Source: Brenneria rubrifaciens
Lineage (GTDB): Bacteria > Pseudomonadota > Gammaproteobacteria > Enterobacterales > Enterobacteriaceae
Assembly: GCF_005484945.1 (NCBI RefSeq)
Contig: NZ_CP034035.1
Location: 868,001-932,000 of the forward strand
Reading direction: 5' to 3'
Length of the DNA: 64,000 bases
Part shown: one piece after another, positions 34,690 to 44,200 of the stretch
How the letters are laid out: every line of letters starts with the position of its first letter
Numbering within the stretch: position 1 is the first letter of the stretch
The notes under the pieces: model-generated
Told to the model about the DNA's origin: nothing
The model's input: the letters and a program-made list of their open reading frames with translations, nothing else
Databases searched by the model: none
Position numbers and translations under genes: made by a program

Positions 34690-35954
34690 TGTGCATGAGT
34701 CATGCCTTGATGTCCGACGCCGTTGCCTTTGCCGCGGCAGGTCGGATAATGGCGCGCTGCGACGCGCTGGCGGAAATCAGTGAAACCTCCGGTCAGCTTA
34801 CCCGCGTGTATTTGTCCGTGGAGCACCTGCGGGCCAATGCGCTGGTGGGGGAGTGGATGCGCGAAGCCGGCATGCGGGTGTGGCAGGATAGCGTCGGCAA
34901 CATTTGTGGCCGTTATGAAGGGCTTGAGCCGGACGCTCCTGCGCTGTTGATGGGCTCGCATCTTGATACGGTGCGCAACGCCGGGCGGTATGACGGTATG
35001 CTAGGGGTGTTAACCGCCATTGAAACCGTGCGGTTCCTGCATCAACAGCAAATTCGCCTGCCGCTGGCGCTGGAAATAGTCGGATTTGGCGATGAAGAAG
35101 GCACCCGATTCGGCATCACCTTGCTGGGCAGCCGTGGTCTGACCGGCGCCTGGCCGGATAGCTGGCTGGGTTGTCAGGATAGTGAGGGCATCACCGTGGC
35201 GCAGGCGCTGGACGCAGCCGGGTTGGACTCTCAGGCGATCGCGCAGGCGGCGCGTCCGGTGAGCGACGTTGCCGCCTATCTGGAACTGCATATCGAGCAG
35301 GGGCCTTGTCTGGAACAAGAGAATCTGGCGTTAGGCGTGGTGACCGCGATCAACGGCGCCCGGCGGCTGAATTGCACCTTTAAGGGATTAGCCGGACATG
35401 CGGGCACGGTGCCGATGACGCAACGTCAGGATGCGCTTATGGCGGCGGCGGGCTGGATGGTTCAGGCGGAAACGCTGACCAGAGAATGCGATCCGTATCT
35501 GGTGGCGACGTTTGGGACACTAGAATGTTTGCCGGGCGCGGCCAATGTAATCCCCGGAGAAGTGCGATTAACGCTGGATATTCGCGGCCCGCAAGATGTG
35601 ACGCTGGATGCTTTGTTACAACGTCTGCTGGTGTTGGCAAATGACATCGCCCGCCAGCGCGGATGCCGATTCAACGCGGAAGAATATTACCGGATTGCGG
35701 CAACCCGCTGTGATCCGGCGATACAACAGCGTTTGAATGACGCGGTGATTGAGGTTCAGGGACGTAATCTGCTGCTGCCGAGCGGAGCAGGGCATGACGC
35801 GATAGCCATCGCCGAACGCTGGCCGGTCGCCATGCTGTTTGTTCGCTGTCGGGGCGGCGTCAGTCATCATCCTGATGAGTCAGTGATGACGGGAGATGTC
35901 GCGTTGGCGTTGAAGGCGTGGTCAAGTACGGTACTAAGTTATCGGGATGGCTAA
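34686..35954 (+). CDS. hpxK: HpxK, allantoate amidohydrolase
   Basis: A 422-residue M20-family metallo-amidohydrolase that cleaves allantoate to ureidoglycine with release of ammonia and CO2. Metal ligands lie in MGSHLDTV, AGRYDGMLGV, GDEEGTRF and LELHIEQGP; the dimerisation lid carries AGHAGTVPM. Several ATGs cluster at the start; I chose 34686, which makes an ATGA overlap with the hpxJ stop, while 34680, 34689 and 34695 are alternatives. It ends 9 bp from the convergent yafV. Confidence 0.87.
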   Translation: MMCMSHALMSDAVAFAAAGRIMARCDALAEISETSGQLTRVYLSVEHLRANALVGEWMREAGMRVWQDSVGNICGRYEGLEPDAPALLMGSHLDTVRNAGRYDGMLGVLTAIETVRFLHQQQIRLPLALEIVGFGDEEGTRFGITLLGSRGLTGAWPDSWLGCQDSEGITVAQALDAAGLDSQAIAQAARPVSDVAAYLELHIEQGPCLEQENLALGVVTAINGARRLNCTFKGLAGHAGTVPMTQRQDALMAAAGWMVQAETLTRECDPYLVATFGTLECLPGAANVIPGEVRLTLDIRGPQDVTLDALLQRLLVLANDIARQRGCRFNAEEYYRIAATRCDPAIQQRLNDAVIEVQGRNLLLPSGAGHDAIAIAERWPVAMLFVRCRGGVSHHPDESVMTGDVALALKAWSSTVLSYRDG

Positions 35955-35963
35955 ACGCGGATG

Positions 35964-36731
35964 TTATAGCGAAAACCTATCCGCATCCCGCCATGTCGGG
36001 AACGTCTCCCGGTAAGTTTGCAACGTTTCCAGCGACAGTTCCGCATCCAGACGGGCTGGTTGATTCGGTGGCGCGGAAGCCAGCATCTCACCCTGCGCGT
36101 TAACGATCAGGCTGTCGCCCCGGTAACTGTGACCGTTGCCGTCGTTGCCGACACGGTTACAGCCGGCGACGTAAGCCTGATTTTCAATGGCGCGGGCGGC
36201 CAGCAGCGTCTGCCAGTGTGATGAGCGCGCCGCCGGCCAGTTGGCGACATACAAAGCCAAATCATAATCCTGGCGATTGCGCGACCAAACCGGAAAGCGC
36301 AGGTCATAGCAGATCAATGGGCAAATGCGCCAGCCGCGCCATTCAAAGATCAGACGCGACGCGCCCGCCTGATAATATTGGTGTTCGTCCGCCATTCGGA
36401 ACAGGTGGCGTTTATCGTACTGATAAACCGCGCCGAGCGGATCGACCAGCAGAAAACGGTTCACCGCGCCTTTCGGCGTTTGCACGGCAATGCTGCCGCC
36501 GATCAGGGCATTGGTCTTCTTCGCCCATTGATGCAACCATGTCTCGACGACCGTCTGCGTCAGGCTGCGCTTTGCCGCTTCCATAGCAAAGCCGGTGGTA
36601 AACATCTCGGGCAACACGATCAGATCGCGGCCGACAAGGTCGGCCAGCAGGGTGTCAAAATGGCTAAGGTTGGCCGCGCCATCCAGCCATACCAAAGGTT
36701 GTTGCAGTAGTGAAATTTTCAAAGTCGACAT
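35964..36731 (-). CDS. yafV: Omega-amidase YafV (2-oxosuccinamate/2-oxoglutaramate)
   Basis: A 255-residue nitrilase-superfamily enzyme with the Glu-Lys-Cys triad: Glu in VLPEMFTTGF, Lys in YDKRHLFRM and Cys in PLICYDLRFPVW. It deamidates 2-oxoglutaramate formed when glutamine is the amino donor of MtnE, which explains its place directly after ybdL. ATG 36731 (MSTLKISLLQQP) follows GGAGCG and overlaps the end of ybdL by 13 bp. The open frame extends 16 residues further into ybdL but is unlikely. Confidence 0.94.
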   Translation of the reverse strand: MSTLKISLLQQPLVWLDGAANLSHFDTLLADLVGRDLIVLPEMFTTGFAMEAAKRSLTQTVVETWLHQWAKKTNALIGGSIAVQTPKGAVNRFLLVDPLGAVYQYDKRHLFRMADEHQYYQAGASRLIFEWRGWRICPLICYDLRFPVWSRNRQDYDLALYVANWPAARSSHWQTLLAARAIENQAYVAGCNRVGNDGNGHSYRGDSLIVNAQGEMLASAPPNQPARLDAELSLETLQTYRETFPTWRDADRFSL

Positions 36732-37876
36732 AAGCGCTCCGCAGCCGCATCCAATGTAGCGTCCTGTTTGGCAAAGCATAGCCGAATCAGCTTATGGGGA
36801 AACGCGTCGGCGCAAAAAACCGAAAGCGGGATCGCGGCCACGCCGACATGCTCGGTCAGCCAGCGGCAGAAACTGACATCATCCAGATCGGAAATGGCGC
36901 GGTAATCCGCCAGCAGGAAATAGGTGCCTTCGCAGGGCAGAACGTCAAAGCGGCTGTTTGAAAGCGCATCAATGAAGCGATTGCGGCGGGCGCGATAAAA
37001 ATCCGGCAGTTCACGCCAGTGCTGCGGCTGTTCGCGCAGCATGTCGGCAATCGCCAACTGCGCCGGCGTGTTGACCGAAAAGGTCAGGTATTGATGAATC
37101 TTGCGTACTTCGGCGCTCAGCGCCGCAGGCGCGACGCAGTAGCCCACTTTCCAGCCCGTCATATGAAACGTTTTACCAAATGACGATACGGCAATGGCGC
37201 GCTGGCGAAGGTCCGGGTGAGCAAGCACGCTGGCATGACCTTCCTGTGTGAAGCAAATATGCTCGTAAACTTCGTCGCTCAACACATAAATTTCGTGCCC
37301 GGCGATGGCCTGCCATAGCTGTTGGAAATCGTCTTTTCGCCAGACGGTCGCTGACGGATTGTGCGGCGTATTCAGGATGACCAATCGGGTGCGCGCGCTG
37401 AGTAAACCGGCAAACGCCGCCCAATCGACGCGAAAGGCGGGTGGTTGCAGCGACAGACGCTTTAACTCGCCGCCCGCCAGCGCCACGGCGGGCGCGTAGC
37501 TGTCATAACTGGGATCGAAACAGATCACTTCATCGCCGGGACGCACCAGCGCCGCAACAGCGGCGAACAGCGCTTCCGTGGCGCCTGCGGTCACAGTCAC
37601 GTCGGTATCGGCATCGGGCTTCCAGCCATACAGCTCAGCGGTCTTATCGGCAATGACGCTGCGCAACGGCGCCACGCCGGTCATGGGCGCGTATTGGTTC
37701 GCCCCCTGGCTGACGTGGTAAGCCAGACGCTGTTGCAAGTAAGCGGGGCCGTCAAAATCGGGAAAGCCTTGTGATAGATTGATCGCCTGATGCTGCTGAG
37801 CCAGTGCGCTCATCTGCGTAAAAATGGTGGTGCCCAACGAGGGGAGTTTACTTTCGGGAATAAGCGCGGCGCTCAT
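36719..37876 (-). CDS. ybdL: Methionine aminotransferase YbdL/MtnE
   Basis: A 385-residue class I PLP aminotransferase nearly collinear with E. coli YbdL (386 aa). The PLP lysine is in SSFGKTFHMTGWKVGY; NTPHNPSATVW and the C-terminal arginine region RLCFAK are conserved. It converts 2-oxo-4-methylthiobutanoate to methionine, the last step of methionine salvage. It is divergent from mtnBCD across a shared MetJ-box region and coupled to yafV. Confidence 0.93.
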   Translation of the reverse strand: MSAALIPESKLPSLGTTIFTQMSALAQQHQAINLSQGFPDFDGPAYLQQRLAYHVSQGANQYAPMTGVAPLRSVIADKTAELYGWKPDADTDVTVTAGATEALFAAVAALVRPGDEVICFDPSYDSYAPAVALAGGELKRLSLQPPAFRVDWAAFAGLLSARTRLVILNTPHNPSATVWRKDDFQQLWQAIAGHEIYVLSDEVYEHICFTQEGHASVLAHPDLRQRAIAVSSFGKTFHMTGWKVGYCVAPAALSAEVRKIHQYLTFSVNTPAQLAIADMLREQPQHWRELPDFYRARRNRFIDALSNSRFDVLPCEGTYFLLADYRAISDLDDVSFCRWLTEHVGVAAIPLSVFCADAFPHKLIRLCFAKQDATLDAAAERLCRL

Positions 37877-37944
37877 GACGGGTTAGGACTCCTGCAAACC
37901 TGTATTGCTTGACAATATAACACGATGTTAGTATTTGGCAATCA

Positions 37945-37976
37945 AGACGCTTGGACGTTTAAACGGCTAAATGCCT
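37945..37976. promoter_or_regulatory. Four tandem Met boxes (MetJ operator), ybdL/mtnB
   Basis: Four contiguous 8-bp units AGACGCTT, GGACGTTT, AAACGGCT and AAATGCCT match the MetJ consensus AGACGTCT in 6, 6, 6 and 5 of 8 positions. They sit in the divergent ybdL-mtnB gap, so repression by MetJ with SAM is expected for one or both operons. Confidence 0.75.
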
Positions 37977-38030
37977 TTAAGTGCTAAGTCATAACCAAAG
38001 GGACTAAGTACCCGTAAAACGAGAAGCATC

Positions 38031-38636
38031 ATGACTGAAAATCAGCAAATTCCGGCATTGCTCGCCGCCTGCCGCTGGATAGGGCAAAAAGGCTGGTGCC
38101 CGGCGACCGGCGGCAATATGTCCGTGCGCCTTGATGAGCAACGGTGCCTGATTACCGAATCAGGCAAGGATAAAGGCAGCTTGCAGGCTGATGATCTCCT
38201 GCTGGTAGATATGGCCACCAATCACGTCCCCAGCGGCCGGAGGCCATCGGCGGAAACCGGTCTGCATACGCTACTATATCGCACTTACCCGCGAGTTGGG
38301 GCGGTACTGCATACTCACTCGGTGAATGCGACCGTGTTATCGCGGGTAGAAAAAGGCGCTGAACTGGTGCTGCACGGCTATGAGATGCAAAAGTCGCTGG
38401 CCGGACAGACCACCCATTTGGATCGCGTGACGATCCCGATTTTCGATAACGATCAGGATATTCCGGCGCTGGCCGATCAGGTGGCGAAGCAGGCGCCGCT
38501 GCGTTACGGTTTTCTGGTGCGCGGACACGGGCTCTATTGCTGGGGAGAGACGGTGCAAGAGGCGCGCCGTCATTTGGAAGGGCTTGAGTTTCTGTTCCAG
38601 TGCGAACTGCAACGTCGACTACTGGAGGCCAGATGA
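38031..38636 (+). CDS. mtnB: Methylthioribulose-1-phosphate dehydratase
   Basis: A 201-residue class II aldolase-fold zinc enzyme that dehydrates 5-methylthioribulose-1-phosphate. Substrate loop TGGNMSVRL (26-34), zinc ligands His94 and His96 in HTHSVNAT, and a later HGLYCWG. It opens the mtnBCD operon, whose genes overlap by ATGA at both junctions. Confidence 0.95.
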   Translation: MTENQQIPALLAACRWIGQKGWCPATGGNMSVRLDEQRCLITESGKDKGSLQADDLLLVDMATNHVPSGRRPSAETGLHTLLYRTYPRVGAVLHTHSVNATVLSRVEKGAELVLHGYEMQKSLAGQTTHLDRVTIPIFDNDQDIPALADQVAKQAPLRYGFLVRGHGLYCWGETVQEARRHLEGLEFLFQCELQRRLLEAR

Positions 38637-39337
38637 GCCAGACCCGCGTCATTAAAGCGATCGTGACAGATATTGAAGGGACTACCAGCGATATCGGTTT
38701 TGTCCACGATGTGTTGTTTCCTTATGCCCGTGAACGTCTGGCGCATACCGTGCGCCAGCGCGGTGACGATCGGGAGATCGCCCAGGCGCTGACGCTGTTG
38801 CGACAGGAGCTGGCCGCGCCCGATGCGGATCAAGACGCGTTAATTGCGGCGCTGAATCAGTTTATGGATGAAGACCGTAAATCGACCGCGCTCAAGCTGC
38901 TACAGGGCATTATCTGGCGCGCCGGTTATCAAAACGGCGATTTCCGCGGCCATCTCTACCCGGAGGTGGCGACGCAACTGGCTGACTGGCGACGGCAGGG
39001 CATTCGCCTGTATGTCTATTCGTCCGGCTCGGTTGAAGCGCAGCAGTTACTGTTTGGTTACAGCGAGGCGGGGGATTTACGTCCGCTGTTCAGCGATTAT
39101 TTTGATACCCGCGTTGGCGCAAAACGCGAAACCGCCTCTTACCATGCCATTGCTCACTCCATTGGTTTACCGGTTGAGCAGTTGCTGTTTCTGTCGGATA
39201 TTCGTCAGGAGCTGGATGCCGCAAAAGAGGCGGGATGGCATACCTGTCAGCTCATTCGCCGTGATGCTGATCATTTGAGCCGTCACCCACAGGTGACACA
39301 TTTTGACCAGATCGATTTACAGGAGTATTCCCTATGA
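38633..39337 (+). CDS. mtnC: Enolase-phosphatase E1
   Basis: A 234-residue HAD-superfamily enzyme that enolises and then dephosphorylates 2,3-diketo-5-methylthiopentyl-1-phosphate to the acireductone. HAD motif [11 protein letters not shown] is near residue 12, [11 protein letters not shown] is motif II, and [12 protein letters not shown] is motif III. The start ATG 38633 overlaps the mtnB stop. Confidence 0.96.
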   Translation: MSQTRVIKAIVTDIEGTTSDIGFVHDVLFPYARERLAHTVRQRGDDREIAQALTLLRQELAAPDADQDALIAALNQFMDEDRKSTALKLLQGIIWRAGYQNGDFRGHLYPEVATQLADWRRQGIRLYVYSSGSVEAQQLLFGYSEAGDLRPLFSDYFDTRVGAKRETASYHAIAHSIGLPVEQLLFLSDIRQELDAAKEAGWHTCQLIRRDADHLSRHPQVTHFDQIDLQEYSL

Positions 39338-39879
39338 GTGCACTAACCATCTTTAGTGACAGCGATGCGAGCCAACCGATTTGGCAAAGTCAGGACGTTG
39401 ACGCCATTCGCCAGCAGTTGGCCGGGATTGGCGTACGTTTTGAGCGTTGGCAGGCAAATCAAACGCTGAGTGATGCGCCTTCTTCTGAAGAAGTGCTGGC
39501 CGCCTATCAGCATGAGATTGACAAACTGGTGGCGGAAAAAGGTTATCAGAGCTGGGATGTGATCAGCATGCGGTCGGACAACCCGCAGCGTGCGGAATTG
39601 CGCACCAAATTTTTATCCGAGCATATCCATCACGAAGATGAAGTGCGGTTCTTCGTTGAGGGCGCGGGACTGTTTTGCCTGCACCTGCAAGGTAAAATTT
39701 TCCAGATCCTGTGCGAGAAAAACGATCTGCTCTCTGTGCCTGCCGGCACCGCGCATTGGTTCGACATGGGGCCGGAGCCGCATTTCACCGCGATCCGTCT
39801 GTTCGATAACCCGGAAGGTTGGATCGCGCATTTTACCGGCGATAAGATCGCGGATGCGTATCCGAAACTGGCGGGCTGA
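39334..39879 (+). CDS. mtnD: Acireductone dioxygenase
   Basis: A 181-residue cupin that oxidises the acireductone; with Fe it yields the methionine precursor keto acid and with Ni an off-pathway product. Metal ligands His97, His99 and Glu103 lie in [12 protein letters not shown], and His141 in [13 protein letters not shown] overlap with mtnC; followed by a terminator. Confidence 0.96.
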   Translation: MSALTIFSDSDASQPIWQSQDVDAIRQQLAGIGVRFERWQANQTLSDAPSSEEVLAAYQHEIDKLVAEKGYQSWDVISMRSDNPQRAELRTKFLSEHIHHEDEVRFFVEGAGLFCLHLQGKIFQILCEKNDLLSVPAGTAHWFDMGPEPHFTAIRLFDNPEGWIAHFTGDKIADAYPKLAG

Positions 39880-39902
39880 ACCTGCAAAGAAAAACATTAT
39901 CC

Positions 39903-39926
39903 GCGCCAGTTTGACTGGCGCTTTTT
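39903..39926 (+). terminator. Terminator of mtnBCD
   Basis: GCGCCAGT and ACTGGCGC (39903-39910, 39914-39921) pair with a three-base loop and are followed by TTTTTA. Confidence 0.88.
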
Positions 39927-39971
39927 AGCTTATGTTAAATAGCGCCGCATGTCGGCTTATTCGTGACCATA

Positions 39972-40514
39972 CTACTTTTCCAGCCATGTCATCTCTTCTT
40001 CCGTCGAGCGCCGGTTAAGCGCCTTGTTCCGATGTGGATATCGGCCAAATTTATCGATGGTCCGCTTGTGCGCTATTTCAAATTTGAGAGAGTCTTCACT
40101 CCCGAATTTCTTATACAGTTTGATCGCAATCTCATGAATAGCAGAAGACTCGGCGTGCATGTAAGGCAAAAGCGCAACGTCCCTTTTCTCAACGGGAAGC
40201 AGGTTAAAGTCAGGCTGTTTGACCAGTTCCTGCGCCAGAATCAGCGCCATGCCGTCGGATGCATAAGCGGCGGGATGATGGCGAAACAGATTTCGCGAAA
40301 ACTGGTCTAGGACAATGATCTCGGCAAGCCGTCCTGAAAGCGTCTCGCGCCATTCAAAAAGTTCTCCGCGCACCGCGGCGCCATGCACTTCTGAAAAGCG
40401 GCGACGAATCAGCTCATCAAATGCCGGATCAGCGTCAAACCACCGGGCGGGAGATATTTCATCAAACCAGAATTTAAGAATTTCGTTATCTGCTTTTGCT
40501 ATTTCTTTCTTCAT
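39972..40514 (-). CDS. DUF924 family protein
   Basis: A 180-residue soluble, mostly helical protein of the DUF924 family (TPR-like fold), recognised from ILKFWFDE at the N-terminus, VLDQFSRNLFR in the middle and FGRYPHRNKALNRRSTEEE near the end. The function is unknown. ATG 40514 (MKKEIAKADNE) follows GGGGAG; the GTG nine codons earlier overlaps that site. It lies between mtnD and mtnA but on the strand opposite to mtnD, and no role in methionine salvage is known. Confidence 0.82.
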   Translation of the reverse strand: MKKEIAKADNEILKFWFDEISPARWFDADPAFDELIRRRFSEVHGAAVRGELFEWRETLSGRLAEIIVLDQFSRNLFRHHPAAYASDGMALILAQELVKQPDFNLLPVEKRDVALLPYMHAESSAIHEIAIKLYKKFGSEDSLKFEIAHKRTIDKFGRYPHRNKALNRRSTEEEMTWLEK

Positions 40515-40754
40515 GACGCTCCCCGTGATTTTGGGTGTCACACCAAGTCTGAAGCGACACAGCGTATTGTTTTTTATGTAATTTTAATTATGTTCAAACA
40601 GGCTGATATATCAAGTTTCAGCGGAAAACATCCTGGTCCGGGACAGAGATGACCTTGCCGACGAGGGGATTCGGCAGCCCACACAAGAAGCTGAACGGCA
40701 CAAAGCGCTAACACGCCAATCTGTCGATTGGCGTTGATATCCATCATACTTTCT

Positions 40755-41783
40755 TTAGCCCAGCGGTGAGTTGAATATCCCGTCCTTCACCGCCTGGGGC
40801 GTCACCACGCCGGTATCCAGTACCCAGCCGCTGATAAGGCGCGCCGGTGTGACGTCAAACGCCGGGTTATACACCGGGGCGTTTTGCGGCGCCCACTGGC
40901 AACGGCCGAAACTGCCTGCGACGCCGGTTACCTCCGCAGCGGCGCGTTGTTCAATCGGGATGGCGCGACCCTCCGGGCAGGCCGCATCGTGTGTGGTGTG
41001 CGGCGCGGCGACGTAAAACGGAATCTGGTGATAGTGCGCCAGTACCGCGAGATTGTAAGTGCCTATCTTGTTGGCGATGTCGCCATTGGCGGCGATGCGA
41101 TCGGCGCCGACCCATACGGCATCGACTTTGCCTTGCGCCATCAGGCTGGCGGCCATGGAGTCACAAATCAACTGATACGGGATGCCCAATTCACCCAACT
41201 CCCAGGCGGTCAATCGTCCTCCCTGTAGCAACGGGCGGGTTTCATCGACCCAAACCTGAGCCACGTTTCCAGCTTGATGGGCCCGCAACAGCACGCCGAT
41301 GGCGGTGCCGATCCCGGCGGTCGCCAGTCCGCCGGTATTACAGTGGGTCAGCAGGCGGCTATTGGGGTTCACCAGCGTGGCGCCGTGGTCGGCAATCTGT
41401 TCGCACAGCGCGCGGTCTTCTTCAACCAGGCGTAACGCTTCCTGCGTCATGGCACTGACGAACTGCGGCTGTGCCAGCGCCTGTTTCATGCGGTCCAGAT
41501 TATTCATCAGATTCACTGCCGTGGGGCGCGTCGCGCGCAGCGTTTCAAGCGCCAGCGCCAACTGCGGCTGGCTCAATCCCGCTTCCGCCAGAAGAGCAAG
41601 CAGCAGGCTGGCGGATAAGCCGATCAGCGGCGCACCGCGTACGCGCAGCGTCTGAATATGTTCCACCAGCGACGTCACGTCAGGGCAGGGGCACCAGCGT
41701 TTCTCTTGTGGCAACGCCTGTTGATCGAGAACCCACAACTGATTATCAAGGATTTTCAGGCTGGTTGTGTTGAGTGTCTGCAT
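40755..41783 (-). CDS. mtnA: Methylthioribose-1-phosphate isomerase
   Basis: A 342-residue aldose-ketose isomerase of the eIF2B-alpha-like family converting 5-methylthioribose-1-phosphate to the ribulose form. [12 protein letters not shown], the catalytic-cysteine region [16 protein letters not shown], and [21 protein letters not shown] with the catalytic Asp are all present. It is divergent from mtnK. A weak hairpin ACGCCAAT/ATTGGCGT (40713-40734) lies beyond its stop. Confidence 0.95.
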   Translation of the reverse strand: MQTLNTTSLKILDNQLWVLDQQALPQEKRWCPCPDVTSLVEHIQTLRVRGAPLIGLSASLLLALLAEAGLSQPQLALALETLRATRPTAVNLMNNLDRMKQALAQPQFVSAMTQEALRLVEEDRALCEQIADHGATLVNPNSRLLTHCNTGGLATAGIGTAIGVLLRAHQAGNVAQVWVDETRPLLQGGRLTAWELGELGIPYQLICDSMAASLMAQGKVDAVWVGADRIAANGDIANKIGTYNLAVLAHYHQIPFYVAAPHTTHDAACPEGRAIPIEQRAAAEVTGVAGSFGRCQWAPQNAPVYNPAFDVTPARLISGWVLDTGVVTPQAVKDGIFNSPLG

Positions 41784-41844
41784 GAGTGGTTAAATCCATG
41801 TTGCGTTATTGCACCGATTTTCTTATTCTGCCAATATGTGCAAT

Positions 41845-41876
41845 GGATGTATAGACGTCCAAACGCTTTTATGTCT
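41845..41876. promoter_or_regulatory. Four tandem Met boxes (MetJ operator), mtnA/mtnK
   Basis: Contiguous 8-bp units GGATGTAT, AGACGTCC, AAACGCTT and TTATGTCT match AGACGTCT in 5, 7, 5 and 5 of 8 positions. They lie in the divergent mtnA-mtnK gap, parallel to the operator in the ybdL-mtnB gap. Confidence 0.7.
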
Positions 41877-41913
41877 AAAACAGCGAATGAGCGCAGAATA
41901 ATGAGAGGTTGGC

Positions 41914-43116
41914 ATGTCACTTTACCGCACGTTTACGGCGAATGACGCCGTGGAATATGCCCGCCAGTATGGTGGGGTGAGCGACCCGCATTCGCTGGTC
42001 GCGGCTGAGGAAATTGGCGACGGTAATTTAAATCTGGTATTTAAAATCCGGGATACGCAGGGCGTCAGCAGGGTGATCGTTAAACAGGCGCTTCCCTACG
42101 TGCGCTGCGTGGGCGAGTCGTGGCCGTTGACGTTGGATCGCGCCCGCATTGAAGCGGAAACGCTGCTGGCCCATGCCCGGTTCTGCCCACAGCATACGGT
42201 AACGGTGTTGCATCACGATGCTGAGCTGGCGGTGATGGTGCAGGAGGATCTTTCCGATCACCGTATCTGGCGTAGCGAATTGATTCAGGGGGCCGACTAC
42301 CCGCAGGCGGCGGCTCAACTGGGCGAATATCTGGCGCAGGCGCTGTTCCATCATTCTGACTTTTATCAGTCTCCTCACGATAAGAAAGCGGCGGTGAACC
42401 GGTTCACCAACCCTGAACTGTGTCAGATCACCGAAGATCTGTTCTTCACCGATCCGTATATCGACCACGAAAGGAATCGCTTTGACGCCGTGCTGTTTGA
42501 GGATGTGCAGGCATTGCGTGACGATCATGCGCTGAAATTGGCGGTGGCCGAACTTAAACATCGCTTTTTGAGCAGGGCGGAAGCCTTGCTGCACGGGGAT
42601 ATTCACAGCGGTTCGATTTTTGTGGCGCAAGGGCGCCTGAAAGCGATCGACGCCGAGTTTGGCTTCTATGGGCCGATAGGCTTTGATGTGGGAACGGCGA
42701 TTGGGAATCTGCTGCTTAACTATTGCGGCTTGCCAGGCCTGCTGGCGCCGCGTGAAGCGGCGGCTGCCCGCGAGCAGCGGCTGGAGGATATCCGCACGCT
42801 GTGGACGACCTTTGCGGCGCGTTTCCTGTCGCTGAGCCGGCACAATGGCCGTGAGCCTTCGCTGGCGGCGCCTGGCTATGCCGAGCTGTTTTTACAGCAG
42901 GTATGGCAGGATGCCATCGGCTATTGCGGCACCGAACTGATTCGCCGCACGATTGGGCTGGCGCATGTGGCCGATCTCGATAACATTCAACATGATGAGG
43001 CCAGAGCGGAATGTCAGCGTCATGCGCTATCGCTGGGGCGGACGCTGATTCTGGCTGCGCCGCATATCGCCAGCGCTGACGCTTTGCTGGCGCGGGTACG
43101 GCAAAGCGACGCCTGA
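41914..43116 (+). CDS. mtnK: 5-methylthioribose kinase
   Basis: A 400-residue kinase of the choline/aminoglycoside-kinase fold that phosphorylates methylthioribose at C1. The glycine-containing nucleotide loop [12 protein letters not shown] is near residue 32, the catalytic loop [11 protein letters not shown] follows, and [15 protein letters not shown] binds metal. GAGAGG precedes the ATG. With MtnA it feeds mtnBCD. Confidence 0.95.
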   Translation: MSLYRTFTANDAVEYARQYGGVSDPHSLVAAEEIGDGNLNLVFKIRDTQGVSRVIVKQALPYVRCVGESWPLTLDRARIEAETLLAHARFCPQHTVTVLHHDAELAVMVQEDLSDHRIWRSELIQGADYPQAAAQLGEYLAQALFHHSDFYQSPHDKKAAVNRFTNPELCQITEDLFFTDPYIDHERNRFDAVLFEDVQALRDDHALKLAVAELKHRFLSRAEALLHGDIHSGSIFVAQGRLKAIDAEFGFYGPIGFDVGTAIGNLLLNYCGLPGLLAPREAAAAREQRLEDIRTLWTTFAARFLSLSRHNGREPSLAAPGYAELFLQQVWQDAIGYCGTELIRRTIGLAHVADLDNIQHDEARAECQRHALSLGRTLILAAPHIASADALLARVRQSDA

Positions 43117-43139
43117 CATATATATATAAAGAGAAAGGG

Positions 43140-43490
43140 CTATTTCTTCCCCTTTTCCAGCATCGCTTTCAGATCGGCGAAAGGATTATGGGTGGCGAGG
43201 CCGACGTCTTTTTGGGCATCCTCGCCGGCGATCACGGTTGAACCGTAACTATCCGCATCGGTATATTTTGAGTGCTCGTGATCGTGGCAATATAGGCACA
43301 GCATTTCCCAGTTGCTGCCATCTTCCGGGTTGTTGCTGTGGTCATGATCGATATGATGCACGGTTAATTCGCGCAGATTAGAATAAACGAACTCACGCGA
43401 ACAGCGGCCGCAGACCCACGGAAAGAGTTTGAGGGCTTTTTCTCGATAGCCGCTTTCGAGCTTCGCGTAGTTTTTTGGAATATAGGCCAT
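43140..43490 (-). CDS. yajD: HNH nuclease family protein YajD
   Basis: A 116-residue protein almost identical in layout to E. coli YajD (115 aa). Zinc-type cysteines CGRC and CLYC flank the HNH core LTVHHIDHDHSNNPEDGSN and CHDHEH. Its physiological role is unknown. It is convergent with mtnK, 23 bp apart. Confidence 0.93.
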   Translation of the reverse strand: MAYIPKNYAKLESGYREKALKLFPWVCGRCSREFVYSNLRELTVHHIDHDHSNNPEDGSNWEMLCLYCHDHEHSKYTDADSYGSTVIAGEDAQKDVGLATHNPFADLKAMLEKGKK

Positions 43491-44200
43491 TGGCGTGATG
43501 TCTTTTTGTATAGGGAACGATCATTTTAATCCGGTTGGCCTACAGTATAAAGAGGTATAAATGTGCAGGACGATATGTTTTCGTCAAGGGAGTGTTTAGT
43601 CGTGACGCGGCGTACGGATCGAATCAGGATGCGGCTAAGGTGTTTTGTATTTAGCGATAATATTAAATACAGTGCGTTAACCAACCTATACTATGAATAG
43701 AAGCCAAATATTCATGCACATTGAGGATATAACATAGGGGTAGAAAAGGTTATTGGTATTAAGGTCGAATAATTTAATAAAAAAATGATGCTTATGTTGA
43801 TTTTTTTGGTTGGGGCAGTTGTCTCTGGTTTATTTATTAATCTCGGTTTACCATAGATGAAAAAAAATATTATTAAGTATAATCTATTTTCTTTTGAAGA
43901 AATAAATAAAATATCATTTATTTCATATGATTATGTTGTTTATTATGATTCGCCGGATGGGACAACGCGCCAACCACGAACCGCGCTTGACAAAATGATA
44001 CCGCGCTACAAAATGGTACAGAGAACACCATTTCTTTTCCGCTCAAACAAGTTAGAGCGTCCTACAGAAAGTAATATATTCTGAACGTCGCCGTCTTAGC
44101 TTCTAACCGCCACAATTATTTTATTTTTGTCAAAAATAAGCGCCTCGTAATTGTTGGCGATAATGACAAAACGGTGAGTTTTGAACCCTAAAGTGGCCGA
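43491..44200. other. A/T-rich, nearly gene-free stretch between yajD and fadE
   Basis: About 700 bp with no recognised gene and a marked drop in GC. Two open frames exist. One, 43785-43856, encodes a 23-residue hydrophobic peptide (MMLMLIFLVGAV then VSGLFINLGLP). The other, 43857-44084, starts one base later and encodes 75 residues without known features; its second half changes to GC-rich composition. This may be a remnant of a lost gene or insertion. Confidence 0.5.
43785..43856 (+). CDS. Possible 23-residue hydrophobic peptide
   Basis: An ATG-started frame gives one continuous hydrophobic segment long enough to span a membrane, ending in TAG directly abutting ATG of a 75-codon frame. No clear ribosome-binding site is seen (A-rich leader only). 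It may be chance in A/T-rich DNA. Confidence 0.2.
   Translation: MMLMLIFLVGAVVSGLFINLGLP

Noticed and set aside
43857-44084. 75-codon frame in the yajD-fadE gap as a real gene
   Set aside because: No ribosome-binding site, no family, and composition switches mid-frame; kept only as part of the gap description.
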